From JACDAN01 sp963827705 (GTDB lineage Bacteria > Actinomycetota > Thermoleophilia > Gaiellales > Gaiellaceae), in the NCBI GenBank assembly GCA_963827705.1, contig CAWHBN010000022.1:62001-126000 (forward strand): DNA of 64,000 bases, written 5' to 3'. The translations under genes were made by a program, and so were the position numbers. Below are positions 33,367-41,183 of this stretch, piece after piece. Below the pieces are notes generated by a model that was given only the letters and a program-made list of their open reading frames with translations, was not told the DNA's origin and made no database searches. The first letter of the stretch is position 1. The number at the start of each line of letters is the position of its first letter.

Positions 33367-33528
33367 GGAGGGTTTGGCGGAATATTGCTCGTTGCCAGGG
33401 TGCGATGCTCGTTCCCAGGCAAGGACGCAGGGAGCGCCCGTATCCGTGTGATACGGGCGCGACTGAGGACGCGGCCTGGGGGCGAGCAGCGCGGCCTGGC
33501 GGCACAGCCGTATTTCGTCAAACCCTCC
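33367..33528 (+). ncRNA. candidate structured RNA, copy 2 (long hairpin with conserved internal loop)
   Basis: A 162-nt imperfect hairpin between the phosphoesterase and tRNA-Phe. Helices from outside in: 33367-33384 with 33511-33528 (18 pairs, two of them G-U); GTTGCCAGG with CCTGGCGGC (33391-33399, 33495-33503, two U-G); TGCTCG/CGAGCA (33406-33411, 33483-33488); CCCAGGC/GCCTGGG (33414-33420, 33474-33480); the 14/14-nt internal loop (33421-33434 AAGGACGCAGGGAG and 33460-33473 starting CGACTGAGGACGC); CGCCCGTATC/GATACGGGCG with a five-base cap. Same layout as 22024-22183 with different helix sequences. Wobbles fit plus-strand transcription. Confidence 0.65.
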
Positions 33529-33532
33529 CAGG

Positions 33533-33605
33533 TGGCGAGGGCCGGAATCGAACCGGCGACACCACGGTTTTCAGCCGTGTGCTCTACCAACTGAGCTACC
33601 TCGCC
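33533..33605 (-). tRNA. tRNA-Phe (GAA)
   Basis: 73 nt reading GGCGAGGTAGCTCAGTTGG at the 5' end. Acceptor GGCGAGG/CCTCGCC, D-arm GCTC/GAGC, anticodon stem CACGG/CCGTG with loop CTGAAAA (anticodon GAA), T-arm GCCGG/CCGGC with TTCGATT, discriminator A. No intron. CCA is not encoded. Confidence 0.97.
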
Positions 33606-33628
33606 GCTGTGCGGCCAGTCTAGCCGGA

Positions 33629-33673
33629 CAAAAAGAGACGTCCGGGCCGGTGCGACCGCGCCACGAACGTCTC
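33629..33673 (-). terminator. intrinsic terminator after the methyltransferase at the end of the ccm-hem operon
   Basis: On the minus strand a hairpin with outer stem GAGACGT/ACGTCTC (33667-33673 and 33635-33641) and inner pairs around CGGTCGCACCG is followed by five Ts (33634-33630), the classical Rho-independent form. It lies 14 bp past the methyltransferase stop and before the tRNA gene. Confidence 0.75.
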
Positions 33674-33686
33674 AGTGCACTGGACG

Positions 33687-34223
33687 TTAAACCCCTTGCC
33701 CACGGCGGGCAAGGACGGCGTTCCCACGCCCAGCCGTAATTTCCGCAAAGTCCGTGAACCCGCGCCGCTCAAGCTCTCGGCGGAGGCGCTCCGGCTCGAC
33801 GTAGATCGGTGTCTGCGGACCGGCCGAGAAGGCGTAGATCGTCCAGCCGCCGGGGCGCAGGACGCGGGCCGTCTCGTCGAGGAACGGGATCATGTTCAGG
33901 TTGGTGACGAGGTCGAACTCGCCGTCGCCGAAGGGCAGCGCCGACGCGTCACCCTCGACGAACTCGATGCCGGGGGCCAGGCGTCGAGCCTTCTCGAGCA
34001 TCGCCGGGGAGACGTCGAGGCCGACGATCTCGGCGTCTCGGAAGCGCTTCGCGATCTCGAGAGCTCCGAGTCCCGTCCCGGTTCCGACGTCCAGCGCTCG
34101 CCGCACGGGCATGTCGACCCGGTCCAGCGCCGCGAGAAACGATGCCGACGCATCTTGCGAGCGCATCTCCGCCCACACCGGCGCCAAGCGGTCGAATTGA
34201 CGTCGGACCAGCGGCCGGAACAC
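33687..34223 (-). CDS. class I SAM-dependent methyltransferase, last gene of the ccm-hem operon
   Basis: At least 178 residues. SAM-binding ALDVGTGTGLGALEIAKRF, IVGLDVSPAMLEKARRLAPG, VEGDASALPFGDGEFDLV and RVLRPGGWTIYAF. GTG 34223 is the first standard start, but convincing coding continues upstream (VGRRFARLATDAVVRRPALW) back to a GTC at 34286, with AGGGGAA just before it; no ATG, GTG or TTG is in frame there. A GTG-to-GTC change or non-standard initiation would explain it. Substrate unknown. Confidence 0.82.
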   Translation of the reverse strand: MFRPLVRRQFDRLAPVWAEMRSQDASASFLAALDRVDMPVRRALDVGTGTGLGALEIAKRFRDAEIVGLDVSPAMLEKARRLAPGIEFVEGDASALPFGDGEFDLVTNLNMIPFLDETARVLRPGGWTIYAFSAGPQTPIYVEPERLRRELERRGFTDFAEITAGRGNAVLARRGQGV

Positions 34224-34294
34224 CGGCCAGAGAGCCGGCCGCCGGACGACCGCGTCTGTCGCCAGTCGTGCGAACCGCCGGCCGACCCGTTCCC

Positions 34295-35095
34295 CTAGTC
34301 GGCTCGTAGCCGGACCTCCGTCCCGGCATGCACGCCGAACGTCTGCGCGGCGTTGCCCCGGGAGATCGCGAGCGCGATGTTCTGATAGGCGTCCTCGTAG
34401 AGGATGATGTCGCCCGCCCGGGCGTCGGCGAACGTTCTCGCGGCCTGGGCGTAGAAACGGTCGACTGGGAGCTCGACCTCGACTCGCCGCCCCGGCACGA
34501 TGCCCAAGGGCTCAACGTCGCTCGCCGTCAGGTTCAGCTGGATGTTCCCGAAGCGGTCGACGTAGAGGCACGTCGCGCGGATCCGCCTCGTTCCGATCTC
34601 GGGCTGCGGGTAGGGGTACCGGACGAGCGACTCCGTCTCCACGGTGCCGCCGAGCTCCGACGGTTCGAGGCCGAGCGCGAGATGCGCGGCAGCGGGCGAG
34701 AAGATGTCCCTACCGTGGAAGGTCGGCGCGATCGGTTCGAGCGCGTACTCGCGGTTCGTGATCTCGTTCGCCGCCGCTATGCCCCCGAGCCGCTCTGCAG
34801 CAGGCACGAGCAGTCCGTTGTCCGGGCCGACGAGCAGCCGGTCGTCCCCGGTCCGGACGACGAGCGCGCGCCTCGGCGTGCCGACATCGGGGTCAACGAT
34901 CGCGAGGTGTACGCCGACCGGCATGTACCCCAGCGTGCTGGCCAGCACGACGGAGCCCTGGAGGATGCTGGTGGGCTGGATCCCGTGCGTGATGTCGATC
35001 ACGTCGACCTCCGGCGCGATCCGCTTGATGACGCCGTGGCAGGTGCCGGCGAAGTCGTCCTCGACGCCGAAATCCGACAGGAAGGTGATCACCAC
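34295..35095 (-). CDS. SAM hydroxide adenosyltransferase (DUF62)
   Basis: 266 residues, full family length. ITFLSDFGVEDDFAGTCHGV and IDITHGIQPTSILQG, VDPDVGTPRRALVV, VGPDNGLL and a second domain with YVDRFGNIQLNL. This family splits S-adenosylmethionine with water to adenosine and methionine and is related to chlorinase/fluorinase, but lacks the halide-specific loop as far as can be seen. GTG start 11 bp after the hemD stop. Confidence 0.88.
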   Translation of the reverse strand: MVITFLSDFGVEDDFAGTCHGVIKRIAPEVDVIDITHGIQPTSILQGSVVLASTLGYMPVGVHLAIVDPDVGTPRRALVVRTGDDRLLVGPDNGLLVPAAERLGGIAAANEITNREYALEPIAPTFHGRDIFSPAAAHLALGLEPSELGGTVETESLVRYPYPQPEIGTRRIRATCLYVDRFGNIQLNLTASDVEPLGIVPGRRVEVELPVDRFYAQAARTFADARAGDIILYEDAYQNIALAISRGNAAQTFGVHAGTEVRLRAD

Positions 35096-35106
35096 GGGCC
35101 GAGACG

Positions 35107-35730
35107 CTAACGCGTCGCCGCCTCGACGGCTGTGAGGAGCCCGTCGGCGTCCTGAGTCGAGGCCTCTCCGACGACGTCGAGCCCGACCGATCTGGCGGCC
35201 GACGTGGTCTCCGGCCCGATCGAGACCGCAGGCCCGCGCCCGCCGATCGCCGCGTACGCACGGGCCGCCGAAGGTGACGCCAGGACGACGAGATCCGCAT
35301 CCGGCAGCTCAGGTGCGAGCTCGCGCGTGCGGTACAGCGGGACGAAGTCGGCATCCAGCTCGTCGACGAGGAGCCGCCTGGCGGACTCGGCGCCTGCGAA
35401 GAGCACGCGCCCGGCCGGCCGCGGCAGCTCGGCGAGCAGGCCTTCCTGAGTAGAGGCCCGCGCCACAAGATCGGCGCCGCCTAGCGCGTCCGCCGTCGCC
35501 CGTCCGATTGCAGCGACCTTCCCCGGCCGTCCTCGCCCCCTGCGGCGGAGCTCCCGCGCCCCCATCGCGCTCGTGACGAGCACCCAGTCGTAGCGGTCGA
35601 GGTCGATCGGCTCGTCGCCGAGCGGCTCGACCGCGATCAGCGGCACGCACTCGGCCTCGTGACCCGCCTCGCGGAGTGCGTGGGCAAACTCCTCGTTGCG
35701 TCCCTCGGGCCGGGTCAGCAGGATCCTCAC
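35107..35730 (-). CDS. hemD: uroporphyrinogen-III synthase
   Basis: 207 residues, a little short. Low-conservation family, but ILLTRPEGRNEEFAHALREA at the start, WVLVTSAMGARELRRR, VAAIGRATADAL and LVVLASPSAARAYAAIGG with VSIGPETTSAARSVG are the recognised landmarks. Closes hydroxymethylbilane to uroporphyrinogen III. GTG start overlaps hemC by 4 bases, giving hemA-hemC-hemD order. Confidence 0.87.
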   Translation of the reverse strand: MRILLTRPEGRNEEFAHALREAGHEAECVPLIAVEPLGDEPIDLDRYDWVLVTSAMGARELRRRGRGRPGKVAAIGRATADALGGADLVARASTQEGLLAELPRPAGRVLFAGAESARRLLVDELDADFVPLYRTRELAPELPDADLVVLASPSAARAYAAIGGRGPAVSIGPETTSAARSVGLDVVGEASTQDADGLLTAVEAATR

Positions 35731-36551
35731 GGGACGAGCGCGAGCAACTCCTGCCCGAGACGGGCCGGATCGTCGCCGGTCCTGCGCTCCACCCAGCTTC
35801 CGTCCTCGGCGGCGACCAGCGCCGTGAGCTTCCCGCCGTCATGGTGGGCTGCGACGGGCGCGAGGCAGCCGCCGCCCACTGCCGCGACGCACGCACGCTC
35901 GGCCTCGACGCGGCGCCTCGTCTCGCCGTGGTCCGCATGGGCGACCCGGCTCTCCTCGCCCGCGCGAACCTGCAACGCGAGCGCACCCTGCCCCGCCTCC
36001 GGCAGCAGCTCGTCAGGCTCGAAGCGACGGCCGATCTCGCCTCCAAGGCCCAGGCGGTCGAGCCCGCAGGCCGCGAGAACGACCGCGTCGAGGCCCCGCT
36101 CGTCGCGCTTCCGGAGCCTGGTGTCGATATTCCCGCGCATCGGCTCGATCCGAAGCTCCGGCTCCAGGGCGAGCAGCTGCGCGCGCCGCCGCACCGACGC
36201 GGTCCCGACCCGCATCCCCGGCCGGACGGCATCCGCGCCGCACAGCGCGTCCCGCGCATCCTCCCGCTCGAGGTAGGCGCCGACGGCGAGGCCCTCGGTG
36301 TCGGTCGAGGTCATGTCCTTCGCTGAGTGGACAGCGACGTCGATCCGGCCGGCGAGCAGCGCCTCCTCGAGCTCCTTCACGAAGACGCCGCGCGCGCCGA
36401 TCTCGCCGAACGGCTTCGTCCGATCCCTGTCGCCGGCGGTCGTGACGGGCACGAGGGCGAATTCGAGCCCCGGCCCGCGCAGCCGCTCGACCGCAAGCCC
36501 GGCCTGGGTCAGCGCGAGCCGGCTACCCCTCGAGCCGACCCTGAGGAGCAC
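35727..36551 (-). CDS. hemC: porphobilinogen deaminase (hydroxymethylbilane synthase)
   Basis: 274 residues, shorter than the usual 300-310. RVGSRGSRLALTQ, VHSAKDMTS, ASVRRRAQLLAL, MRGNIDTRLRK, and Cys229 in GGGCLAPVAA, the dipyrromethane attachment site. The third domain is short. Start GTG at 36551 lies 29 bases inside hemA. Joins four porphobilinogens into hydroxymethylbilane. Confidence 0.93.
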   Translation of the reverse strand: MLLRVGSRGSRLALTQAGLAVERLRGPGLEFALVPVTTAGDRDRTKPFGEIGARGVFVKELEEALLAGRIDVAVHSAKDMTSTDTEGLAVGAYLEREDARDALCGADAVRPGMRVGTASVRRRAQLLALEPELRIEPMRGNIDTRLRKRDERGLDAVVLAACGLDRLGLGGEIGRRFEPDELLPEAGQGALALQVRAGEESRVAHADHGETRRRVEAERACVAAVGGGCLAPVAAHHDGGKLTALVAAEDGSWVERRTGDDPARLGQELLALVP

Positions 36552-37755
36552 GGCGCTCGTCCTCCTCGCCGAGCCCGGCCTCCTTCAGGCGCATGATCGG
36601 CTGATGGAGGAGCTTGTTGACGATCTGGTTCGTGAGGGACTCGACGGCGTGGCGCTCGTGCTCTGAGAGGTCAGCCAGGCGCGGGCCGGCCTTGGCGAGC
36701 TCGCCGCGCCGGATCGCCTCGGCCCGTTCACGCAGAGAGGCGATCGCGGGAACCGAGTCGAGCGAGCCGAGCCACCGTCGGAACTGCTCCCCCTCCCGGG
36801 CGACGATCGCCTCGGCCCTGGCTGCCTCGCCCCGCCGGCCCGTAAGCGTCTCCTCGACGACCGACTGGAGGTCGTCGATGTCGTACAGGAAGCAGCCGTG
36901 GAGCTCTTTGACCGTGGGATCGACGTCGCGCGGCACGGCGAGGTCGACGAGCAGCAGTGGCCTGCCCCGACGCGCGGACAGCGCGTGCTCGACCTGCTCC
37001 CGCGCGAGGATCGTCTCGCGGGCTGCGGTCGAGGAGACGACGATGTCGGCCGCCTCCAGCTCCGGCCCGAGGGCGTCCAGCGCGAGCGCTTCGCCGCCGA
37101 AGCGCTCGGCAAGCGAGGAGGCGCGGTCGAGGGTCCGGTTGGCGACGAAGGTGAGCTCCGCGCCGCGGCTGACGAGGTTGCGCGCGGCCAGCTCGCCGAC
37201 CTTGCCCGCGCCGATGACCACGATGCGGCGGCCGCCAAGGTCGCCGAAGACCTGCGCGGCGAGGGCAGCGGCGGCCGAGGCGACGGACGCCGGGCTCTCC
37301 CCGATCGCAGTCTCGGTCCTCACGCGCTTGCCTGCGTGCAGCGCCTGGCGGAAGAGCCGGTCGAGGAGCGGCCCGACCGCGCCGCGCTCGTAGGCCGACC
37401 GCACCTGCCCTTGGATCTCGCCTTCGCCCGGCACGAGCGAGTCGAGCCCGGCAGCGACCCGGAACAGGTGAGTGGCGGCGGCCTCCTGCTCCAGGCGGTA
37501 GAGGTACGGCTCGAGCTCCACGCGCGCGATCCGGCCGAGGTCCGCGAGCGCGGCCGTTGCCCGATCACCGGCGGCGTCGGCATCAGCAGCAGCGAGATAG
37601 AGCTCGGTGCGGTTGCAGGTCGAGAGACAAACCGCCTCGCCGCTCTCGCCCAGCCGCTGGGCGAGCGCCGCTTCGCCCTCCCCGTCCAGGGCCACGCGCT
37701 CGCGCACCTCGACGGGTGCGAGCCGATGGGAAGTCCCGACGACGAGCAGCTTCAT
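36523..37755 (-). CDS. hemA: glutamyl-tRNA reductase
   Basis: 410 residues. Catalytic Cys47 in CLSTCNRTELY, FRVAAGLDSLVPGEGEIQGQ, NADPH site RRIVVIGAGKVGELAARNL, DLAVPRDVDPTV and a helical dimerisation tail. First enzyme of the C5 route to 5-aminolevulinate. ATG at 37755 overlaps the ccsA/hemX stop by 4 bases; the longer frame upstream is an antisense-type artefact inside that gene. Confidence 0.95.
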   Translation of the reverse strand: MKLLVVGTSHRLAPVEVRERVALDGEGEAALAQRLGESGEAVCLSTCNRTELYLAAADADAAGDRATAALADLGRIARVELEPYLYRLEQEAAATHLFRVAAGLDSLVPGEGEIQGQVRSAYERGAVGPLLDRLFRQALHAGKRVRTETAIGESPASVASAAAALAAQVFGDLGGRRIVVIGAGKVGELAARNLVSRGAELTFVANRTLDRASSLAERFGGEALALDALGPELEAADIVVSSTAARETILAREQVEHALSARRGRPLLLVDLAVPRDVDPTVKELHGCFLYDIDDLQSVVEETLTGRRGEAARAEAIVAREGEQFRRWLGSLDSVPAIASLRERAEAIRRGELAKAGPRLADLSEHERHAVESLTNQIVNKLLHQPIMRLKEAGLGEEDERRAPQGRLEG

Positions 37756-38531
37756 GCGATGTGGGCGAACAGCAGCCCGAGTTGGAGGACGATGACCGCG
37801 CCGACCCCGCCGAGGGCAAGCACTGCGGCAAGCTCGCGGCGGCCGGCACGCACGCGTAGATAGAGGACGGAAGCGCCGAGCGCCCAGAGGACGACGGTGC
37901 CGGCGACCAGGACGTCGAGGCCGCGATCCGGAAGCCGGGCGAGGCCCGGCACGATCCCCGCGGTCAGGGCTGCCAGCGACACCCCGACCGTCGTCACCGT
38001 CAGCCGGTCGAGGGCGACGAGCGACGGGACTCGAAGCCGCAGGAGCCCGGCGGGGTGGCTCTTCAGCTCGCGTTCCTGCCAGAGCTCGAGCGCCGCAAGC
38101 CCGCCCGCGACCGTGAAGCCGGCGAACGCCGCGAGCACGAGCCCGATGTGGAGGACGAGCACGACGTCGCCCCAGGCGGCTCCCGCGGCCTCCTCCGTCC
38201 CACCTGCCGCATACGAGATCGCCAGCAGGGATGCGGCGAGCGGCATCACACCGAGCCCGAGCAGCCGGTACCGGGGACTGCAGCCCCAGATCAGGTACGC
38301 GCTCACCACGAGCCAGACGAAGAGGTTGAGCGACCCGGCCCACGTGCTCCACGGAAAGCCGTCGGCATCCGTCGCCTGGACGACGAGCAGCGCCGTCTGC
38401 GCAAGCCAGCCGAGCCGGACGCCCCACGTCGCGAGCCGGCCGAGCGAGCCCGGGCGTCGGGCGTTCCCGGCATAGGCGACCGCGGCCTCCCCGTAGGCGA
38501 TCAAGGCAGGCCAGACGAGGAGCTCAGCCAC
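37752..38531 (-). CDS. CcsA/HemX-type cytochrome c assembly membrane protein
   Basis: 259 residues with about eight hydrophobic helices. PWSTWAGSLNLFVWLVVSAY carries the tryptophan-rich pattern of CcsA/HemX heme-handling proteins, and conserved histidine is in LVLHIGLVLAAFAGF. Position between ccmD and hemA matches hemX, which regulates HemA levels in Firmicutes, and also ResC/CcsA. Which role applies is not decidable here. GTG start overlaps ccmD by 8 bases. Confidence 0.8.
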   Translation of the reverse strand: MAELLVWPALIAYGEAAVAYAGNARRPGSLGRLATWGVRLGWLAQTALLVVQATDADGFPWSTWAGSLNLFVWLVVSAYLIWGCSPRYRLLGLGVMPLAASLLAISYAAGGTEEAAGAAWGDVVLVLHIGLVLAAFAGFTVAGGLAALELWQERELKSHPAGLLRLRVPSLVALDRLTVTTVGVSLAALTAGIVPGLARLPDRGLDVLVAGTVVLWALGASVLYLRVRAGRRELAAVLALGGVGAVIVLQLGLLFAHIA

Positions 38532-38682
38532 CTCGCGCCTCCCGGTCCCGCGCCAGCTCCGCGAGCGACGCGAGCTCGCGCTCCAGCCGTCCCACCTTGA
38601 GCGAGATGAGGACGACGTAGAGCAGCACGGCCGCGAAGATGACGAGGTACGCGGCCCAGAGGTACTTCTCGCCGGTGCTCAC
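38524..38682 (-). CDS. ccmD: CcmD-like small heme exporter subunit
   Basis: 52 residues: MSTGEKYLWAAYLVIFAAV begins a single helix (YLVIFAAVLLYVVLISL), then a charged helix rich in Glu/Arg. Size, topology and place right after ccmC fit CcmD, which helps release holo-CcmE from CcmABC. GTG 38682 overlaps the ccmC stop (GTGA) and its own stop overlaps the next start, so it is coupled on both sides. Confidence 0.8.
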   Translation of the reverse strand: MSTGEKYLWAAYLVIFAAVLLYVVLISLKVGRLERELASLAELARDREARGG

Positions 38683-39368
38683 GCGAGTCGCTCCCGCAGC
38701 TCACGCAGGCTCGCGTCTGCCCGTTTGCCGGAGAGCTCGATCAGGTAGAGCGCGCCGGCCAGCGCCAGCATCGCGGCCAGGCAGACGCAGAACGTGAGGA
38801 ACATCGAGCCCTCCATGTCCGGCCCGTCACGTTTGAAGACGACCGGGTGGATCAATCCCTCGGCGAGCCGGATGGCCATGAAGCTGACCGGAATCAAGGC
38901 GACGCCGAAGATCGCGTACACGGCGGACGTACGGGACCGCCGCGGCCCTGGATCGGTCGAGTAGCGCAGCATGAAGTACGCGGAGTAGAACAGGAACAGG
39001 ATCAGGAAGAGCGTCAGCTGCCGCTCGCTCCACACCCACCACTGCCCCCAGGAGACCTTCGCCCAGATGGAGCCCGTGACGAGGGTGAGCACGCCGAAGA
39101 TCACGCCCATGTGCACAGCCGTGTAGCTCTCCAGGTCGTGGCGCTCATCGCCCTTCCAGAGGAGGCGGAGCGCCTTCCAGGCGGCCCAGAAGAACGCCGC
39201 GTACGAGGTCAGCGCGACCGGGACGTGGACGTAGAAGATCTTCTGGCTGATGCCCTGGTCGGCGTCTTCGGGGGCCCAGAAGATCGCGAGCGAAAGGCCC
39301 GCGACCAGGAGAGCCGCCGCTGTCAGCGAGAGGAGTGCGGCGCCGTTATTCCGTAACGACGTACTCAA
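38679..39368 (-). CDS. ccmC: heme exporter CcmC
   Basis: About 229 residues and six helices. The tryptophan-rich heme-handling loop WGQWWVWSERQLTLFLILFL and flanking histidines (FYVHVPVALTSY and AVHMGVIFGVL) are present. Attaches heme to the chaperone CcmE. Starts are unclear: TTG 39368 (before STSLRNNGA) is chosen for distance to the first helix; TTG 39392 would add eight residues. Both overlap the end of ccmB. Confidence 0.92.
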   Translation of the reverse strand: MSTSLRNNGAALLSLTAAALLVAGLSLAIFWAPEDADQGISQKIFYVHVPVALTSYAAFFWAAWKALRLLWKGDERHDLESYTAVHMGVIFGVLTLVTGSIWAKVSWGQWWVWSERQLTLFLILFLFYSAYFMLRYSTDPGPRRSRTSAVYAIFGVALIPVSFMAIRLAEGLIHPVVFKRDGPDMEGSMFLTFCVCLAAMLALAGALYLIELSGKRADASLRELRERLA

Positions 39369-39987
39369 AGCTTGCCCAGGAGAGGATCGCAAAGATCAGG
39401 TCGTAGAGAGCGAGAAAGGCCAGGTACCTGCCCGGGTCGTCGGCGACCGTCGCGCCGACTCCGCCGACGACCAGCGGGATCGCCACGGGCAGGAACAGCA
39501 GCGGCAGGAGGAGCTCCCGCGCCCGCGCAGCGGCCGCCATGGCGCCGAGGAGCGTCCCGACGGCGGCAATCCCCACGTTCGCGAGCGCGACACCGGCGAC
39601 GAGCTCCCACGTCACGTTCTCGTAGAACAGCGCGAACGCCGGCAGCGCGACCGCCTCCGCGAACAGCAGGAACGCGAGCACGCTGAGCGTCTTCCCGAGC
39701 CAGATCGCGCTCCTGTCGCACGGTGCGAGGATCAACCCGTCGAGCGTGCCCTGGTCCCGCTCGCCGACGAACGCGCGCACCAGAGCGAGCAGGGCGGTGA
39801 AGAGAAGGGCGATCCAGAGCATCCCGCTCGCCGCGAGGCGCGAGCTCTCCGCAGGCAGCGCGAAGTGGAAGACCACGAGCGCCGCGACGACGAACAGGAG
39901 CATGGCCGGCACGGTGTCGCGCGTCCTCAGCTCGACCAGGAGATCCTTCCGCGCGAGGGCGGCGACGTCGCCGAGGTAGCCGGTCAT
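39346..39987 (-). CDS. ccmB: heme exporter CcmB
   Basis: 213 residues, about six helices. VAALARKDLLVELRTRDTVP at the N-terminus, FVGERDQGTLDGLILAPCD and the LLLPLLFLPVAIPLVVGGV helix match CcmB, the permease partner of CcmA. ATG 39987 overlaps the ccmA stop by 4 bases. The reading frame extends upstream, but that part lies within ccmA. Confidence 0.93.
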   Translation of the reverse strand: MTGYLGDVAALARKDLLVELRTRDTVPAMLLFVVAALVVFHFALPAESSRLAASGMLWIALLFTALLALVRAFVGERDQGTLDGLILAPCDRSAIWLGKTLSVLAFLLFAEAVALPAFALFYENVTWELVAGVALANVGIAAVGTLLGAMAAAARARELLLPLLFLPVAIPLVVGGVGATVADDPGRYLAFLALYDLIFAILSWASFEYVVTE

Positions 39988-40565
39988 GCGAGCGCGAGCC
40001 GCTGGGTCGCGTGCGGGGCGATGCGGTCGGGCTGATGGCTTGCGACGACGACGGTTCGGCCGGCCGTGTCCGTCAGCTCCGCCTGGAGCAGCTCGGCGCC
40101 ACCGGCGTCGAGCGCGCTGAACGGCTCGTCGAGGAGCAGCAGCTCGGGGTCGTGGAGGAGCGTCCGGCAGAGCGCGAGGCGCTGCAGCATCCCACGGGAG
40201 AAGGTCGAGACCGGCTCGCCGCGCGCGTCCCACAAGCCGAACCGCTCGAGGAGCATCCCGGTCCGCTCCCGGCGCTCGGGGACGCGGTAGAGCCGGCCGT
40301 AGAGGTCGAGGTTCTCGAGGGCGGTCAGCTCGCGATAGACGAGCGGCTCGTGGCCGAGGAAGCCGGTGCCGCGACGCTCCGCCTGGATCTCGAGCGTGCC
40401 CTCCGTTGGGGCGAGCAGCCCTGCAAGGAGCCGCAGCAAGGTGGTCTTGCCGGACCCGTTCGGCCCCGTGACGAGGAGGAAACCGCCCCGCTCGAGGGCG
40501 AAGTCGATCCCGGAGAGGACGCGGCGGTCACCGAACCGCCGGCCGAGCCCGCTCGCGCTGATCAT
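39984..40565 (-). CDS. ccmA: heme exporter ATP-binding protein CcmA
   Basis: 193 residues. Walker A VTGPNGSGKTTLLRLLAG, signature STFSRGMLQRLALCRTLL, Walker B LLLLDEPFSALD, H-loop VVVASHQPDR. Energises CcmB to release holo-CcmE. ATG at 40565 begins the ABC fold (ISASGLGRRFGDRRVLSG). First gene of an about 6.9-kb operon that continues into hem genes; the 142-bp gap upstream (40566-40707) should hold its promoter, though I see no clear box. Confidence 0.93.
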   Translation of the reverse strand: MISASGLGRRFGDRRVLSGIDFALERGGFLLVTGPNGSGKTTLLRLLAGLLAPTEGTLEIQAERRGTGFLGHEPLVYRELTALENLDLYGRLYRVPERRERTGMLLERFGLWDARGEPVSTFSRGMLQRLALCRTLLHDPELLLLDEPFSALDAGGAELLQAELTDTAGRTVVVASHQPDRIAPHATQRLALA

Positions 40566-40707
40566 CCCGCGCCCACCTCGTTGGTCTCGCTGCCCAGGAA
40601 CCCCTAACCTCCTCCCCGAGGCGATCGTATCCGTGGCCGGCGCACGCGTGGGTCGCGCAACCGTGCCGAAACCGCGCCGACCCATCCACAGGAGCGGCGG
40701 CCGGCGG

Positions 40708-41175
40708 TCAGGTCTGCCGGTGCCCGCCCTGCTCGCCCGCGACCAGCCGCACGGCGTGCGGGAGCGCCTCGCGGACGACCCCGAACCCGTCGCGGCAGCC
40801 TCCTGGGGAGCCGGGGAGATTCACGACGAGCGCGCCGCCCCGTACTCCCGCGATCCCGCGGGAGAGCATCCCGTGAGGCGTCCGCCCGACCGCATCCGCC
40901 CTGATCGCCTCGGAGATGCCCGGAATCTGACGCTCGACCACGGATGCCGTCGCCTCCGGAGTGACGTCCCGCGGGGCGACTCCCGTCCCCCCGGTCGTCA
41001 GCACGAGCTCGAACTCATCCGTCAGCGCCTCGATCGCCTGGGCGATCTCGCTCCGGTCGTCGGGAACGACACGCCGGCCGACGTCGTGCCCGTCCGCTCT
41101 CAAGAGCTCCTCGAGCACGGACCCGCTCTCGTCCGCCCGCTCGCCGCGCGCGACGCCGTCCGACACCGTCAGCAC
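40708..41175 (-). CDS. moaB: molybdenum cofactor protein MoaB/Mog family
   Basis: 155 residues. LTVSDGVARGERADESG, TTGGTGVAPRDVTPEAT and GALVVNLPGSPGG mark the molybdopterin-adenylating fold. The GTG at 41175 is the first standard start; the preceding codons (RAA) look coding, so a start at CTG near the moaC stop is possible. Follows moaC on the same strand. Confidence 0.9.
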   Translation of the reverse strand: MLTVSDGVARGERADESGSVLEELLRADGHDVGRRVVPDDRSEIAQAIEALTDEFELVLTTGGTGVAPRDVTPEATASVVERQIPGISEAIRADAVGRTPHGMLSRGIAGVRGGALVVNLPGSPGGCRDGFGVVREALPHAVRLVAGEQGGHRQT

Positions 41176-41183
41176 GGCCGCTC

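Noticed and set aside
33367..33528. 6S RNA
   Set aside because: Size and long-hairpin form are similar, but 6S has one copy-type open bubble imitating a promoter, not an invariant purine-rich 14/14 loop at two loci. Not excluded absolutely.
40566..40707. Small gene or RNA in the gap before ccmA
   Set aside because: No frame with a start, no stable long hairpin, no conserved motif seen; probably just promoter region.
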